Below are positions 55,529-64,000 of a DNA stretch of 64,000 nucleotides, piece by piece; position 1 is the stretch's first letter; every line of letters starts with the position of its first letter. The position numbers and the translations under genes were made by a program. Source of the stretch: Sphingomonas chungangi (GTDB taxonomy: Bacteria; Pseudomonadota; Alphaproteobacteria; Sphingomonadales; Sphingomonadaceae); contig NZ_JACEIB010000006.1 of NCBI RefSeq assembly GCF_013778325.1, positions 434,001 to 498,000 on the forward strand. Reading direction: 5' to 3'. Under the pieces are notes generated by a model. That model was given only the letters and a program-made list of their open reading frames with translations, was not told the DNA's origin and searched no databases.

Positions 55529-56489
55529 GTGTCGCAGGCTATCACAATCGGGCGGGATATCGCCAAGACCGTTTTCCACGCGCATGGCGCCGACTAGCGC
55601 GGCGGCATGGTGTTCAGCCGCAAGCTGAGCCGATGGAAGCTGCTCGACTTCTTCGCGAAGCTGCCGGCGTGCCTTGTCGCGATGGAGGCTTGCGGTGGCG
55701 CGCATTGCTGGGCGCGTGAGCTGCGGACGATGGGTCATGAGATCCGATTGATCCCTCCCGTCTACGTTAGGCCGTTCGTGAAGCGGCATAAGAACGATGC
55801 AGTCGATGCGGAGGCGATCTGCGAGGCGGTGCAGCGGCCGAGCATGCGCTTTGTGGCGATCAAGAGCGAGGAGCAACAGGCGGCAGGCATGGTGTTCCGC
55901 ACCCGCTGGGTCGCACCACGCGGCCTGGCGCAGGTGGCAATGCTCGCCGACCTCCTCGACGATTCGGTCGTCGCTGCCCGAGGCGGCGCCGGCCATGCTG
56001 CGCGTCATAGCGGACATGCTCGCCGGGCTCGACGACCGAATCGTCGACCTCGACAACGAGATCGCCAAGCGCGCTCGCGAGGATAAGGTGGCGCGCCGGC
56101 TGATGACCATCCCGTCATCGGCCCAATCGCTGCCACCGCGATCGTCGCGCTCGGTCCACCGGTCGAGACCTTCACCAGAGACCGTGATTTTCGCCGCCTG
56201 GCTTGGGCTCGCGCCGCTCCAGCACTCGACAGGAGGCAAGCAGACGCTCGGCCGCATATCGAAGATGGGAAAACGCACGATCCGGCGCTTGCTCATCATC
56301 GGCGGCAGCTCGATTGTCAGGCAGGCGTCTATGCGTGGCGCGCCGGCAGGCTCATGGCTGGAGCGGATGCTGGCGCGCAAACCGCGCATGCTCGTCTCAG
56401 TGGCGCTCGCTAACAAGATGGCACTCATCGCTTGGCTGGTCATGACCAGGAACGAGGATTGCAGAGCTCCGCCGGTGGTCGCGGCGTAA
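55529..56489 (+). pseudogene. IS110/IS1111-type transposase remnant
   Basis: From GTG at 55529 a DEDD-type transposase starts, but codon 23 is TAG (55595). It then reads MEACGGAHCWARELRTMGHE, IPPVYVRPFVKRHKNDAVDA and SEEQQAAGMVFRTR, after which about 25-30 residues are missing before VAPRGLAQVAMLADLLD. A frameshift follows near 55980, and another small indel pair lies near 56115-56190. The C-terminal part HSTGGKQTLGRISKMGKRTI and RRLLIIGGSSIVRQASMRG is intact. Terminal repeats could not be set by eye. The element cannot transpose on its own. Confidence 0.8.
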
Positions 56490-56831
56490 CCCGGGGCAGC
56501 GGCCAGAGGCGTCGCGGACGTAGGCGGTCGAAGGAGAGTATGGCGCAACGGTCGGCGAGACGAGGCCGCAAGAACCAGGGTACGGCGGAGCGCTAGCCAA
56601 GCGCGGAAAGCTGATGTGGTTCCGGTCCGCGGACTCCCATACTGGCCCGCAGCTATGGCGCCGCTCATCGAGGCCAGACAGATGACAGCATCCGACTACG
56701 TGCCGATCTACCCCGATTTACCGCTGCATCCGAAGGGACGTCCACAGACGTCGTTCTAGCCGCCTTGAGGAACTGGACGGTGCATGCCGCCTTTCGCGGT
56801 TACCCGGCATCAGTTTTTGCCAACGAGGATC
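56490..56831. other. Stretch behind the IS110-type remnant
   Basis: About 340 bases, likely the 3' non-coding end of the insertion sequence plus flanking DNA. No supported gene. Element boundaries and any target site are not visible by eye. Confidence 0.4.
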
Positions 56832-57305
56832 ATGGACCCAACGCGCCCTCAAGCGCATTTTTACCAAAGGACAGGCTGCAGGGGTTATAGCGTGCGGGGT
56901 TTTCCGCTTCATATCTCGCTGATCGCCGAAGCTCATCGTGACCGAGGTTCCAAATACGTCTTTGAAGATCGTTTGTTCGCCGCTCCGGCGATCATCGCGT
57001 ACGATTTTGCCGTGGCACTTCAGAAGCCTCTGCACCGAATCTATTACAGCGATGACCAGCACCCGAAAGTGGAGATCGAGCGCAAAAGCGAGCCGTTCGG
57101 CAAGCTGTCAGCAGCGATCATGGGGTGTGCGCTGATCAAGCTTTCGATCTCGCGAGGCTGGACCACGGGCGGGGTGTGGCGGACCGAGCACCGGACGATC
57201 ACGCTCTTCGAATTGGAGGATGATGCGCAAGCCTTTGCACGGGAGCATCGCACAACACACCACGTAGCGGGTTTCGCTGAGAAATGGCTATCTGGGGACG
57301 GTTAA
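56832..57305 (+). CDS. Protein of unknown function
   Basis: A 157-residue soluble protein with good codon composition: FPLHISLIAEAHRDRGSKYV, then FEDRLFAAPAIIAYDFAVAL and GVWRTEHRTITLFELEDDAQ. It has no known domain. The ATG at 56832 follows CGAGGATC at a suitable distance; the frame is open further up without support. It sits between the IS remnant and other debris, so it may be an accessory gene. Confidence 0.5.
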   Translation: MDPTRPQAHFYQRTGCRGYSVRGFPLHISLIAEAHRDRGSKYVFEDRLFAAPAIIAYDFAVALQKPLHRIYYSDDQHPKVEIERKSEPFGKLSAAIMGCALIKLSISRGWTTGGVWRTEHRTITLFELEDDAQAFAREHRTTHHVAGFAEKWLSGDG

Positions 57306-57372
57306 GCACCGGAATTGTCACGGCGATTTAATACATTCGTGAGACAGTGATTAAAGCAGGGTGGGATCGAAT

Positions 57373-57579
57373 ATGCATGAGGATCGAGCGGTCGGTCACG
57401 ACATTTGGCGGGAAATCGAGCGCGCTGAGGGTGAAGCGATGCTCCAAGCTTGGTGCGGTAGGAGCGAGCCGGAGCCCGTCTCAAAGCGATCAACGCGCGT
57501 TGCTGGTTTTCGCAGGCCTTCCGCACTCGTCAGCAGGCTTTTTAGCGTCTTCACTAAGACTTTAACGCCCGGCCGCTAA
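57373..57579 (+). CDS. Short frame, possible small protein
   Basis: A 68-residue frame: MHEDRAVGHDIWREIERAEG, then EAMLQAWCGR and a basic end. The first 35 residues have helix-like, coding composition, the rest is less convincing. Weak ribosome site. It may be a real small gene or chance. Confidence 0.3.
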   Translation: MHEDRAVGHDIWREIERAEGEAMLQAWCGRSEPEPVSKRSTRVAGFRRPSALVSRLFSVFTKTLTPGR

Positions 57580-57662
57580 TCTAGCGCTGAGGAAATTAGC
57601 GGTCTTGCCGACGGGTTTTGTGATTGGTTGTGCCGCTATATTGCGGTTTCCAGTCGCCTCTT

Positions 57663-57785
57663 TCATCCGATCAGCAGGCGAGTGCCAAAAGCCGCAAGTA
57701 ACGCCATCGGCATGGCGATCACTCCAACCTCTAGAAAAGCAAAGAACGCGACGTCCTGGCCCTCACGGCGGATCGCTTGATCGTC
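57663..57785 (-). pseudogene. C-terminal remnant of an ArsB/NhaD-like transporter
   Basis: In the minus-strand frame directly after the TAG of the MscS-type gene, 40 further codons read AIRREGQDVAFFAFLEVGVI, then AMPMALLAAFGTRLLIG and a TGA. A charged helix leading into two hydrophobic segments is how ArsB/NhaD/SLC13-type anion transporters end. The fragment has no start of its own. It lies in the same frame as the channel gene, separated by that single stop. Family assignment is by pattern only. Confidence 0.4.
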
Positions 57786-59216
57786 CTAGGCATGCGCCCT
57801 TAGGAATCCGCGGATGCGCCCGAGGATCGACCCTCCGTGATCGAGAGGCTGGCAGTTCCGGGCAGCATCGTCACGATCCAGCAGGGCAAGCCCGCGTTGC
57901 ACCGAGCGTTCCAAAGCAGTGCTCAGCGCCTCGTCCTGTTTGAGCAATGTCTCGAGCGCCGCGCGTGGCAGCTCGATGGCAGATCCGGAGGTTAGAGCTT
58001 TCACGGTAACCGAGCGGGCATCGCCACTCATCATGCTCACCTCGCCGATATACTCGCCTGGTCCAATACGACCGTAGATAAGATCGCTGCCCTCGTCGCG
58101 TTGCCGCCGTATCTCGAAGATGCCGGACCCGATGACGAACAACGATGCCCCAACGCTGCCCTGCTCCATCAGAGCGTCGCCGGGCTCGAAATTGCGACGC
58201 AGCGTATCACCGGCGAGTTGCTCGATCTGCTCCGATGAGAGGCTTTCAAAGAGGGGAAGATTTTGAAGCAGAACGGCCGGCGTCTCGATCCTGCCATCTC
58301 CCACACCGGCGTGGCGGAACAGACGACGCACCTGACGAAGGAGCTGGCTTTTCGCCGACGTGAGCTTTGGTGTGGAGGCAACGAAATAATTAACGCCGAT
58401 CGTCGTTGTGCGCGTACCAATGTGCTTCAGGGCAATTGATGGTGCCGGTTCGATGAGGATATCGGGGCACAGCAGAAGTGCCTGACGCACCAGGTCCATG
58501 AGATGCTCGGAAGGCGCGCTCGAAAGCGTGGGTATTTCCGCGGACGCAGCTCTGCGCTCGGTCGGCACACTCCTATTGATGATCTGATTGCGAGCGACGA
58601 TGCTGTTGGGAATCGTCGCGACATCCTCACCATCGGTCTGAACCCGGATCGAGCGCCAATTCATCTCGACGACGATACCTTCAGCATGCTCTCCGATCGT
58701 GATGCGATCGCCCACGTGGAACGGCTGCTCCAGGCCGACGGCAACTCCCGAGAACACGTCGGCTAATGTGTTCTGGAGCGCGAGACCGAGTACGATCGCG
58801 AAAACGCCGGATGTCGCAAGCAGGCCAGCTACGGGTAAGTCGAGTACCGAATTTAGGATAATGAGGATAGCGGTAAGGTAGATCCCGCCAGCCAAGAGGT
58901 CAGAGAACAAGCGCGCTTGGCGGGAGCGAGCATCTCGCCCGAGGCCGAGCGTGGTCAGAGTTGCGACCAGGCGAGCAGCAATCAGCCACCAAACTACGGC
59001 TAATGCTCTCAACCAAGGCGCGTCGGATGCATGTACCGGCCCGCCGTTCATTGGGAGGGGGGTAAAGCCGCGGCTGGCGAGTTCGGCCAGGATCAGCAGC
59101 AACATGACGATCTCGCAGCCGATCTTTGTGGCCGTGGTTCGCGATCGCAGGACGACGACCAGTATGAGTGTGGCGAGGAGCAGCGCTGTCGGGACAGTTG
59201 AAACTCCGGCGATCAT
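57786..59216 (-). CDS. Mechanosensitive channel (MscS) with cyclic nucleotide-binding domain
   Basis: A 476-residue inner-membrane protein. Three or four N-terminal helices lead to the MscS pore helix and beta domain: SGVFAIVLGLALQNTLADVF, GDRITIGEHAEGIVVEMNWR and IPNSIVARNQIINRS. The C-terminal part, from about residue 330, is a cNMP-binding fold: FEPGDALMEQGSVGASLFVI, then GPGEYIGEVSMMSGDARSVT with a typical phosphate-binding cassette. Similar channels are gated or tuned by cyclic nucleotides. ATG at 59216 follows GGTGGAGGG. The frame continues past its TAG into a transporter-like remnant. Confidence 0.85.
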   Translation of the reverse strand: MIAGVSTVPTALLLATLILVVVLRSRTTATKIGCEIVMLLLILAELASRGFTPLPMNGGPVHASDAPWLRALAVVWWLIAARLVATLTTLGLGRDARSRQARLFSDLLAGGIYLTAILIILNSVLDLPVAGLLATSGVFAIVLGLALQNTLADVFSGVAVGLEQPFHVGDRITIGEHAEGIVVEMNWRSIRVQTDGEDVATIPNSIVARNQIINRSVPTERRAASAEIPTLSSAPSEHLMDLVRQALLLCPDILIEPAPSIALKHIGTRTTTIGVNYFVASTPKLTSAKSQLLRQVRRLFRHAGVGDGRIETPAVLLQNLPLFESLSSEQIEQLAGDTLRRNFEPGDALMEQGSVGASLFVIGSGIFEIRRQRDEGSDLIYGRIGPGEYIGEVSMMSGDARSVTVKALTSGSAIELPRAALETLLKQDEALSTALERSVQRGLALLDRDDAARNCQPLDHGGSILGRIRGFLRAHA

Positions 59217-59331
59217 AAGCCCTCCACCCGAGTAATCTCACTCATTTCAGGCTGGAAGAGAAGATGAGAGCTTTGGACGCGCGTGGCGCGGACGCAGCGT
59301 GATGCCGCGCCCACGCCTCGTTCTCAACGGG

Positions 59332-60246
59332 TCAATAGTCCCAGAAGCCGGCAATCCAGCGGAAGGCGTCGCCATCCGTCCCGATCCGGCCAACAGATGG
59401 GAATGGGAGATGCGTGGCCACGACCAATTCGCCGGTCGCCGCCGCTTCCCTCATCAAGCGGACGCGGACCTGAACGGCCTCCTCGGGGTCATGCTCGAAG
59501 CCGTTCTGCCAGTCGGGATGCTCGAAGCCGACCGGGAACAGCGCGTCGCCGGCGAACACCAGCCGATCGTTGCCGGAGGCCAGCCGGACGACGCTGTGCC
59601 CGGGCGTGTGGCCGCCCGTGCGCTGGACCATGACGCCCGGCGCGACTTCGTGCTCCGTCTCGAAGATCCGCAGCTTGTCGCCATATTCGGCGACGAACTG
59701 CCGGGCGGTCGCCTGCAGGACCTCCGGGATTGGCGAAGGCATGACGGTGCGGGAGAAATCGGGCGCCTTCCAGAATTCAACCTCCGCCGCCGCGGCGTGG
59801 ACCCGCACGTCCGGGCGCAACCCGTCCTTCACTTCGTCGACGAGCAGGCCACCGATATGGTCCATATGCATGTGGGTCAGCACCACGTCGGTGATCGCGG
59901 ACAGCTCGATGCCCGCCGCCTCGAGGCGCTTCGGGAACTGCCCGGCACGGGGAAAGCCGGGGAACTGCCCGCCGAGCCCGGCATCGACCAGGATGGTCCG
60001 GTCGCCGCTTCTCACGACCAGCACATTCAGCGCCCAGTCGAACGCATCCGGCCCCAGGAACTGATCCGTGAACCAGGCGGTGCGGGTCTCCCGATCGACG
60101 TTGGTGGACATCGTCTCGGTCGGGAGTGGGAGCACGCCGTCGCTGATCACCAGCACATCGATCTCACCGATCTTCAACGCATAGCGCGAGGGCACCAGCT
60201 CTTCGACCCGCGTCGCGGCGGGGCGTTCCATAATATCCGTCTGCAT
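59332..60246 (-). CDS. Metallo-beta-lactamase-fold hydrolase
   Basis: A 304-residue MBL-fold protein. The metal-binding motif is LTHMHMDHIGG (His125, His127, Asp129, His130), with later ligands in AGGHTPGHS-like sequence (RTGGHTPGHSVV) and FAGDALFP. The layout resembles lactonases and aryl-type hydrolases of the MBL family. There is no signal peptide. ATG at 60246 follows GAGGATC. Next gene upstream on the strand encodes a GATase-like protein, 131 bases away. Confidence 0.8.
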   Translation of the reverse strand: MQTDIMERPAATRVEELVPSRYALKIGEIDVLVISDGVLPLPTETMSTNVDRETRTAWFTDQFLGPDAFDWALNVLVVRSGDRTILVDAGLGGQFPGFPRAGQFPKRLEAAGIELSAITDVVLTHMHMDHIGGLLVDEVKDGLRPDVRVHAAAAEVEFWKAPDFSRTVMPSPIPEVLQATARQFVAEYGDKLRIFETEHEVAPGVMVQRTGGHTPGHSVVRLASGNDRLVFAGDALFPVGFEHPDWQNGFEHDPEEAVQVRVRLMREAAATGELVVATHLPFPSVGRIGTDGDAFRWIAGFWDY

Positions 60247-60376
60247 GTTTCGATCCTCATGATCGCCGCCTCGTCTGCGGCTTCGATGAGGTTAGGAGCG
60301 TGCCGCGCGCACGGTCATCGAGGCTGAGGCATGAGCCGGACCATACCGAGGTACAGGTCCGGCACTATGCTCGTCG

Positions 60377-61267
60377 TCACGCGCTCGGCGATCGCCCGGC
60401 GAGCCACAGGGCCAGGTTGCGGGCGTAACGGCGGATCGAACGCTGCGCATCCGGAGATTGCGCGAGGCGATTGCCCGGCGCCTCGCTCACGAAGCCGGGG
60501 CAACCCGAAGTGGTGTCCCAATTGTAGTCGGCGAAGTGGTGGAAGGTCGATTGAGCGATGGCCGGCCCGATCGAGCCCGACGGCTCGAAGGCGACCGCGA
60601 GGTTGAAGCGCCTGCCGCTCTCGCGGCTCACGCCGGTCGCGATAACGCGCGCCGTCGGATCGTCGGCGGGCGCGCCGACCGCGCCTTCGTGGGGATGGGC
60701 GGGCAGGTAGCGGATGACGCCGCCCGGCGCGTCGGGATCGCGCAGCACGGGATGCGGCGGCGCGACGGGCTCGATCTCCTGATAGTCGCCGTTGGCGCCC
60801 GAATGATAGTTCGGCCAGAGGATGTAGCTGGTCTCGCTGTCGTCGATCACGTGCCGGCTTTCGTCCGGATCGGGGTTGTGGCTGTGGAAGAAATGCGCGC
60901 GGCCGACGCCGCCCAGCGAGCAGACCGAGCTGCCGAGATCCATGTGATCGCGCGTGACGAGCAGCCCGCCGCCGCGCGCCCGGAATCGGCCGATCGCTGC
61001 GCAGTCCGCCTCGTCGAGCCCCTCGCCGGTGTCCACCGCGAACAGCCAGAGCTGATCGAAATCCGATCGATCGATCGTGGAGATGACGGGATCCGGGCCG
61101 GTCGCAGTCTCGCGATCGCGGGCGGTGACGTGGAAGAGCGGGGTACCATCCTCGCCCCTGAGGCCGGCGAGATGGTCGCGCAGCAGCGAGAAGCGCTGGA
61201 TGTGCCAGTCGTCCTCGACGAGAGGGATGGTGGTCTGGAGCAGGATACGGATCGGAGCGGTTGTCAT
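60377..61267 (-). CDS. GATase1-like (ThuA-related) protein
   Basis: A 296-residue protein. FDQLWLFAVDTGEGLDEADC and FRARGGGLLVTRDHMDLGSS fit a class I glutamine amidotransferase-like fold as in ThuA proteins, with a later substrate part (HPVLRDPDAPGGVIRYLPAH). A catalytic Cys is not obvious at the expected nucleophile elbow, so the activity is open. ATG at 61267 follows GAGGACC. It is divergent from the SDR gene. Confidence 0.55.
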   Translation of the reverse strand: MTTAPIRILLQTTIPLVEDDWHIQRFSLLRDHLAGLRGEDGTPLFHVTARDRETATGPDPVISTIDRSDFDQLWLFAVDTGEGLDEADCAAIGRFRARGGGLLVTRDHMDLGSSVCSLGGVGRAHFFHSHNPDPDESRHVIDDSETSYILWPNYHSGANGDYQEIEPVAPPHPVLRDPDAPGGVIRYLPAHPHEGAVGAPADDPTARVIATGVSRESGRRFNLAVAFEPSGSIGPAIAQSTFHHFADYNWDTTSGCPGFVSEAPGNRLAQSPDAQRSIRRYARNLALWLAGRSPSA

Positions 61268-61545
61268 GGGGTCCTCGGGGTGCGCGATTGCGGTTCGGTC
61301 CGTCGGTATCGACGCGGGCGCGAGGGGTAATCCATGCCGAGGTGCGGACCGTGATCCGCCCTTGGGATGGTCCAGCGCATCCGTCGAGGCTGCCTGACCT
61401 ATACTCTCGTATCGGACCGGGCGCACCATCGAACCCGGATGAAGGGGATCGCCGACCTCTGTCCACGGCCGACGGCACCTGGGCATAGCTTACCAGGACC
61501 ACTTCACCCGCCATGAGCGCTTCTTCACCATCGGAGAAACGGATC

Positions 61546-62295
61546 ATGGGAATACTCGTCGGCAAGGTCGCCTTCGTCACCGGAGGCAGCAGCGGCATCG
61601 GTCTGGCGACGGCCGCCTTGTTCGCGAAGGAGGGGGCTCACGTCGTCATTTCAGGGCGTCGGCGCGACATGCTCGATGCCGCAGTTCTGGATATCGGGGC
61701 CGGCACCGTTGGCCTGGACGGGGATGTCGCCGACATCGCGTTCCATATGCGTGCCGCGGACGAGATCGCGGCGCGTTTCGGCGGGCTCGACATCTACGTC
61801 GCCAATGCCGGCACCAACACGATCCGCCAATCCTCCGAGGTGTCGGTGGAGGAATACGATGCCCAGTTCGCCATCAACACGCGCGGCGTCTTCTTCGGCG
61901 TGCAGGCGATCGCACCCATCATGCGCGACGGTGGTTCGATCGTGGTGACCGGATCGCTCGCCAGCGAAAAGGTGCTCGAAGGCCATGCCGTCTACGCCGG
62001 CACCAAGGCGGCGATCGGCGCCTTTGCCCGGAGCTGGGCGCTGGAACTCAAGGCGCGCCGCATCCGGGTCAATATGCTCAGCCCCGGACCGACCGATACG
62101 GCGATCCTCGACAAGCTGGGCGTCCCGGCCGCGGAGCGCGAGTCCTTCATGGGATCGATGGCGGCGGCGATCCCGCTGGGGCGCTTCGCCGAGGCGGACG
62201 AGATGGCGCGCGCGGCCCTGTTCCTCGCCTCCGATGCGGGAAGCTTCGTGACGGGCGTCAATCTGCGGGTGGACGGCGGAATGGCGCTTGCCTGA
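61546..62295 (+). CDS. Short-chain dehydrogenase/reductase
   Basis: A 249-residue Rossmann-fold oxidoreductase. Cofactor motif VTGGSSGIGLATAA, then GRRRDML (Arg after strand 2 suggests NADPH), NAG, the catalytic Ser in VTGSLAS and the Tyr/Lys pair in YAGTKAA. SPGPTDTAI closes the site. ATG at 61546 follows GGAG at a good distance; an upstream in-frame start at 61513 is less supported. Substrate unknown. It lies 36 bases before the Rrf2 gene and may be under its control. Confidence 0.85.
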   Translation: MGILVGKVAFVTGGSSGIGLATAALFAKEGAHVVISGRRRDMLDAAVLDIGAGTVGLDGDVADIAFHMRAADEIAARFGGLDIYVANAGTNTIRQSSEVSVEEYDAQFAINTRGVFFGVQAIAPIMRDGGSIVVTGSLASEKVLEGHAVYAGTKAAIGAFARSWALELKARRIRVNMLSPGPTDTAILDKLGVPAAERESFMGSMAAAIPLGRFAEADEMARAALFLASDAGSFVTGVNLRVDGGMALA

Positions 62296-62331
62296 TTGCC
62301 CGAACAAACATGGAGTGATATTGTCCGCGTT

Positions 62332-62874
62332 ATGGCTCATCTCACGGTCGGCGTCGAATATGGCATCCATTGCCTGCTCTGGATGGCGAGTGCGGAGGAT
62401 AAACCGCTCAGCACAAGAGAGCTCGCCGCGCTTCAGGGCATCTCACACAGCTTCCTGGCGAAGATATTCCCGAAGCTGGAGAGAGCAGGGATCGTCCGAG
62501 CCTCCGAGGGTGTGCGTGGCGGCTACGTGCTGGCGCGCGAGCCCGGGCGGATCAACTTCCTCCAGATCGTCGATGCGATCGAGGGTCGCAAGCCGCTGTT
62601 CGATTGCCAGGACATCCGCGGGCGCTGCGCGCTGTTCGGCGGCGAGCCGCCGTCCTGGGCGATGCATGGCGTCTGCGCGATCCACGCGGTGATGCTGCAG
62701 GCGGAGAAGGCGATGCGCGACACGCTGACCGCCCGCACCCTCGCCGACGTGGGCCAGACCGTCATGAGCAAGGCGCCTGCCGATTTTTCAACCGAGGTCC
62801 AGGCCTGGCTTGGCGACCGCACGCGTAATCACGGTCGCAAGCCTCACACGTACGAAAGGGAGGTTCCGTCATGA
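62332..62874 (+). CDS. Rrf2-family transcriptional regulator
   Basis: A 180-residue winged-helix protein. The N-terminal DNA-binding part reads LTVGVEYGIHCLLWMA, STRELAALQGISHSFLAK and RASEGVRGGYVLAREPG. Three cysteines (DCQDIRGRC, then HGVC) could bind a [2Fe-2S] cluster, but the spacing Cys-X6-Cys-X15-Cys is wider than in IscR or NsrR. It probably senses a redox or nitrogen-oxide signal and controls the SDR gene. Its stop overlaps the FixJ-type gene start by 4 bases. Confidence 0.8.
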   Translation: MAHLTVGVEYGIHCLLWMASAEDKPLSTRELAALQGISHSFLAKIFPKLERAGIVRASEGVRGGYVLAREPGRINFLQIVDAIEGRKPLFDCQDIRGRCALFGGEPPSWAMHGVCAIHAVMLQAEKAMRDTLTARTLADVGQTVMSKAPADFSTEVQAWLGDRTRNHGRKPHTYEREVPS

Positions 62875-63512
62875 CCGTAGCCGAACCCGAAAGACCGCTG
62901 GTGCTCGTCGTCGACGACGATGCGGCGGTGCGATCGTCGATCGAGGAACTGATGCTGTCGGTGGGAATCGACGCCACCGGTTTCGGGTCCACCCGCGAAC
63001 TGCTCGACGCCGAATTGCCCGAGCGGCCGGGCTGTCTCGTCCTCGACGTCCGCATGCCGGGATCGAGCGGCCTCGATCTGCAGCAGCAGCTGGCGACGAG
63101 TGGCAATGCCAAGCCGATCGTCTTCCTTACCGGCCATGGCGACATCCCGATGAGCGTGCAGGCGATGAAGGCCGGTGCGGTCGATTTCCTGACGAAGCCG
63201 GTCCGCGACCAGTCGCTGCTCGACGCGGTGACGCTCGGCATCGAGCGGGACATCGCGCAGCGCGCCGATGCCCGGCTGGTGAAGTCGCACGTCGATCGCC
63301 ACGCGACGCTGACGGCGCGCGAGCGCCAGGTGCTGAGGCTGGTCGCGTCGGGCCGCCTCAACAAGCAGATCGCCTATGAGCTTGGCATCACCGAAGTGAC
63401 GGTGAAGCTGCACCGGAGCAGCGTGATGAAAAAGATGGGGGCTCTTTCGGTCGGCGAGCTGATCCGGGCCTGGGACGTGTTGCCCGCCCATCTGCGCGAG
63501 ACCGCGACCTAG
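62871..63512 (+). CDS. FixJ/NarL-type response regulator
   Basis: A 213-residue regulator. Receiver with acidic triplet VVDDD, phosphoacceptor Asp59 in LVLDVRMPGS, and Lys in FLTKPV; output domain of LuxR type, LTARERQVLRLVASGRLNKQ followed by IAYELGITEVTVKLHRSSV. ATG at 62871 overlaps the Rrf2 gene by 4 bases. It is followed by a second, receiver-only gene and likely by a kinase gene beyond the window. The triplet of regulators looks like a phosphorelay module. Confidence 0.9.
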   Translation: MTVAEPERPLVLVVDDDAAVRSSIEELMLSVGIDATGFGSTRELLDAELPERPGCLVLDVRMPGSSGLDLQQQLATSGNAKPIVFLTGHGDIPMSVQAMKAGAVDFLTKPVRDQSLLDAVTLGIERDIAQRADARLVKSHVDRHATLTARERQVLRLVASGRLNKQIAYELGITEVTVKLHRSSVMKKMGALSVGELIRAWDVLPAHLRETAT

Positions 63513-63552
63513 ACCATGGTATGGTTACAATCCGCCGCGGATTCAGCGACAT

Positions 63553-63990
63553 ATGATGCAGGGTGCAAAGCCCGCGTCAGTGAGGATCCACCGCTTGTCG
63601 AAGCCGCCCGTGATCGCGATCGTGGATGACGATGAGGCCGTGAGGGAGGCGCTGTGCGACCTCCTGCAGGTCGAGGGGCTGACGGCCCGGCCGTACGAGA
63701 GCGGTGCAGCGTTCCTGGCCGATGAGCGCGCGGATGACTGCGACTGCCTCGTCACGGACGTGCGGATGCCCGAGATGGACGGGCTGGAGCTGCAGCATCG
63801 CCTGCGAGCGCGCGGATCGACGCTGCCGGTGATCTTCATCACCTCCTCCGACGATCGGCAGGCCCGCGCCCGCGCGCTCGAATGCGGCGCCGTGACCTGG
63901 TTCACCAAGCCGGTCGCCGACCAGGCGCTGCTGGGCGCGCTCCGTGCCGCGCTGGACGGGCGCGATGCCCACGAACCGCCGGGAGACTGA
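63553..63990 (+). CDS. Receiver-only response regulator
   Basis: A 145-residue protein with one receiver domain: IAIVDDDEAVREALC, phosphoacceptor Asp69 in CLVTDVRMPEMDG, and Lys in WFTKPVADQ. The FixJ-like helix 4 region (SSDDRQARARALECGAV) suggests it is an evolved FixJ-type receiver that lost its DNA-binding part. It lies 40 bases after the full FixJ-type gene. The start (ATG at 63553) is not well supported, as no ribosome site is seen; a later in-frame start is possible. Confidence 0.8.
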   Translation: MMQGAKPASVRIHRLSKPPVIAIVDDDEAVREALCDLLQVEGLTARPYESGAAFLADERADDCDCLVTDVRMPEMDGLELQHRLRARGSTLPVIFITSSDDRQARARALECGAVTWFTKPVADQALLGALRAALDGRDAHEPPGD

Positions 63991-63991
63991 G

Positions 63992-64000
63992 ATGGCAGTC
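63992..64000 (+). CDS. Start of a further gene, cut by the window edge
   Basis: ATG GCA GTC at 63992, preceded by GGGAG and separated from the receiver gene stop by 1 base. Only three codons are visible. By operon logic it may be the sensor kinase for the two regulators before it, but the sequence cannot show that. Confidence 0.35.

Overview
The window reads as a chromosomal stretch of a high-GC alphaproteobacterium of the sphingomonad type (Sphingomonadaceae). This is inferred from gene content, not from an rRNA: a CrtI-type phytoene desaturase, an extra Mfd-like helicase, many small DUF3072/DUF3606/DUF3309/DUF1488 proteins, an EcfG-type GGAAC-N16-CGTT promoter, and a NasT/NasS nitrate locus. 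No tRNA, rRNA, CRISPR array or prophage was found.

Left part (1-13.6 kb): an eroded start with a coding remnant, a small exported protein, and a vapB antitoxin beside a vapC broken by a frameshift and a nonsense codon. Next come two single-domain response regulators, one followed 1 base later by a single-helix microprotein. Then the large Mfd-like ATPase, a ClpP-like protein divergent from a poxvirus-type topoisomerase IB, crtI, and a run of small stress-type proteins and a glutathione S-transferase.

Middle part (13.8-29.6 kb): sensory and stress functions. These are a LOV-PAS-GAF hybrid histidine kinase, an atypical NRAMP transporter, a PepSY-like exported protein, glycine-rich and GlsB-type membrane stress proteins, a PAS-LuxR regulator, a nucleoside deaminase and a small DMT exporter. 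A FUSC/MarR divergent pair, a ClC channel-membrane protein-carbonic anhydrase run and a cysteine synthase follow.

Nitrate assimilation island (29.8-41.1 kb): nasT-nasS, then narK-porin, then nirB-nirD-nasA-cobA. Both structural transcripts start with a leader holding two hexaloop hairpins (A at loop position 1, G at position 4) followed by an intrinsic terminator. That is the architecture of an ANTAR antitermination target, and NasT in this locus is an ANTAR protein. The inferred circuit is: NasS senses nitrate or nitrite and holds NasT; freed NasT stabilises the two-hairpin form and lets polymerase through. The last gene is a SUMT (sirohaem synthesis for NirB) fused to a DUF1488-like tail.

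Right part (41.3-64 kb): a GGDEF-EAL protein, a tandem Myb/SANT-like protein, katG, an IHF/HU-like protein, and an accessory stretch of small proteins and gene debris (ligD remnant, frameshifted gene, IS110-type remnant, transporter tail remnant). Intact DNA-repair genes (xthA, 3-methyladenine glycosylase) sit in it. The window ends with an MscS-cNMP channel, a metallo-beta-lactamase-fold hydrolase, a GATase-like protein, an SDR, an Rrf2 regulator, a FixJ-type regulator, a lone receiver protein and the first codons of another gene.

Overall the window mixes a well-formed metabolic island with stress and signalling genes and several visibly decaying loci. I saw no coherent unknown multigene defence or synthesis system. 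The strongest unusual signals are the paired nitrate leaders, the altered ClpP-like triad, and the gene fusions and remnants.
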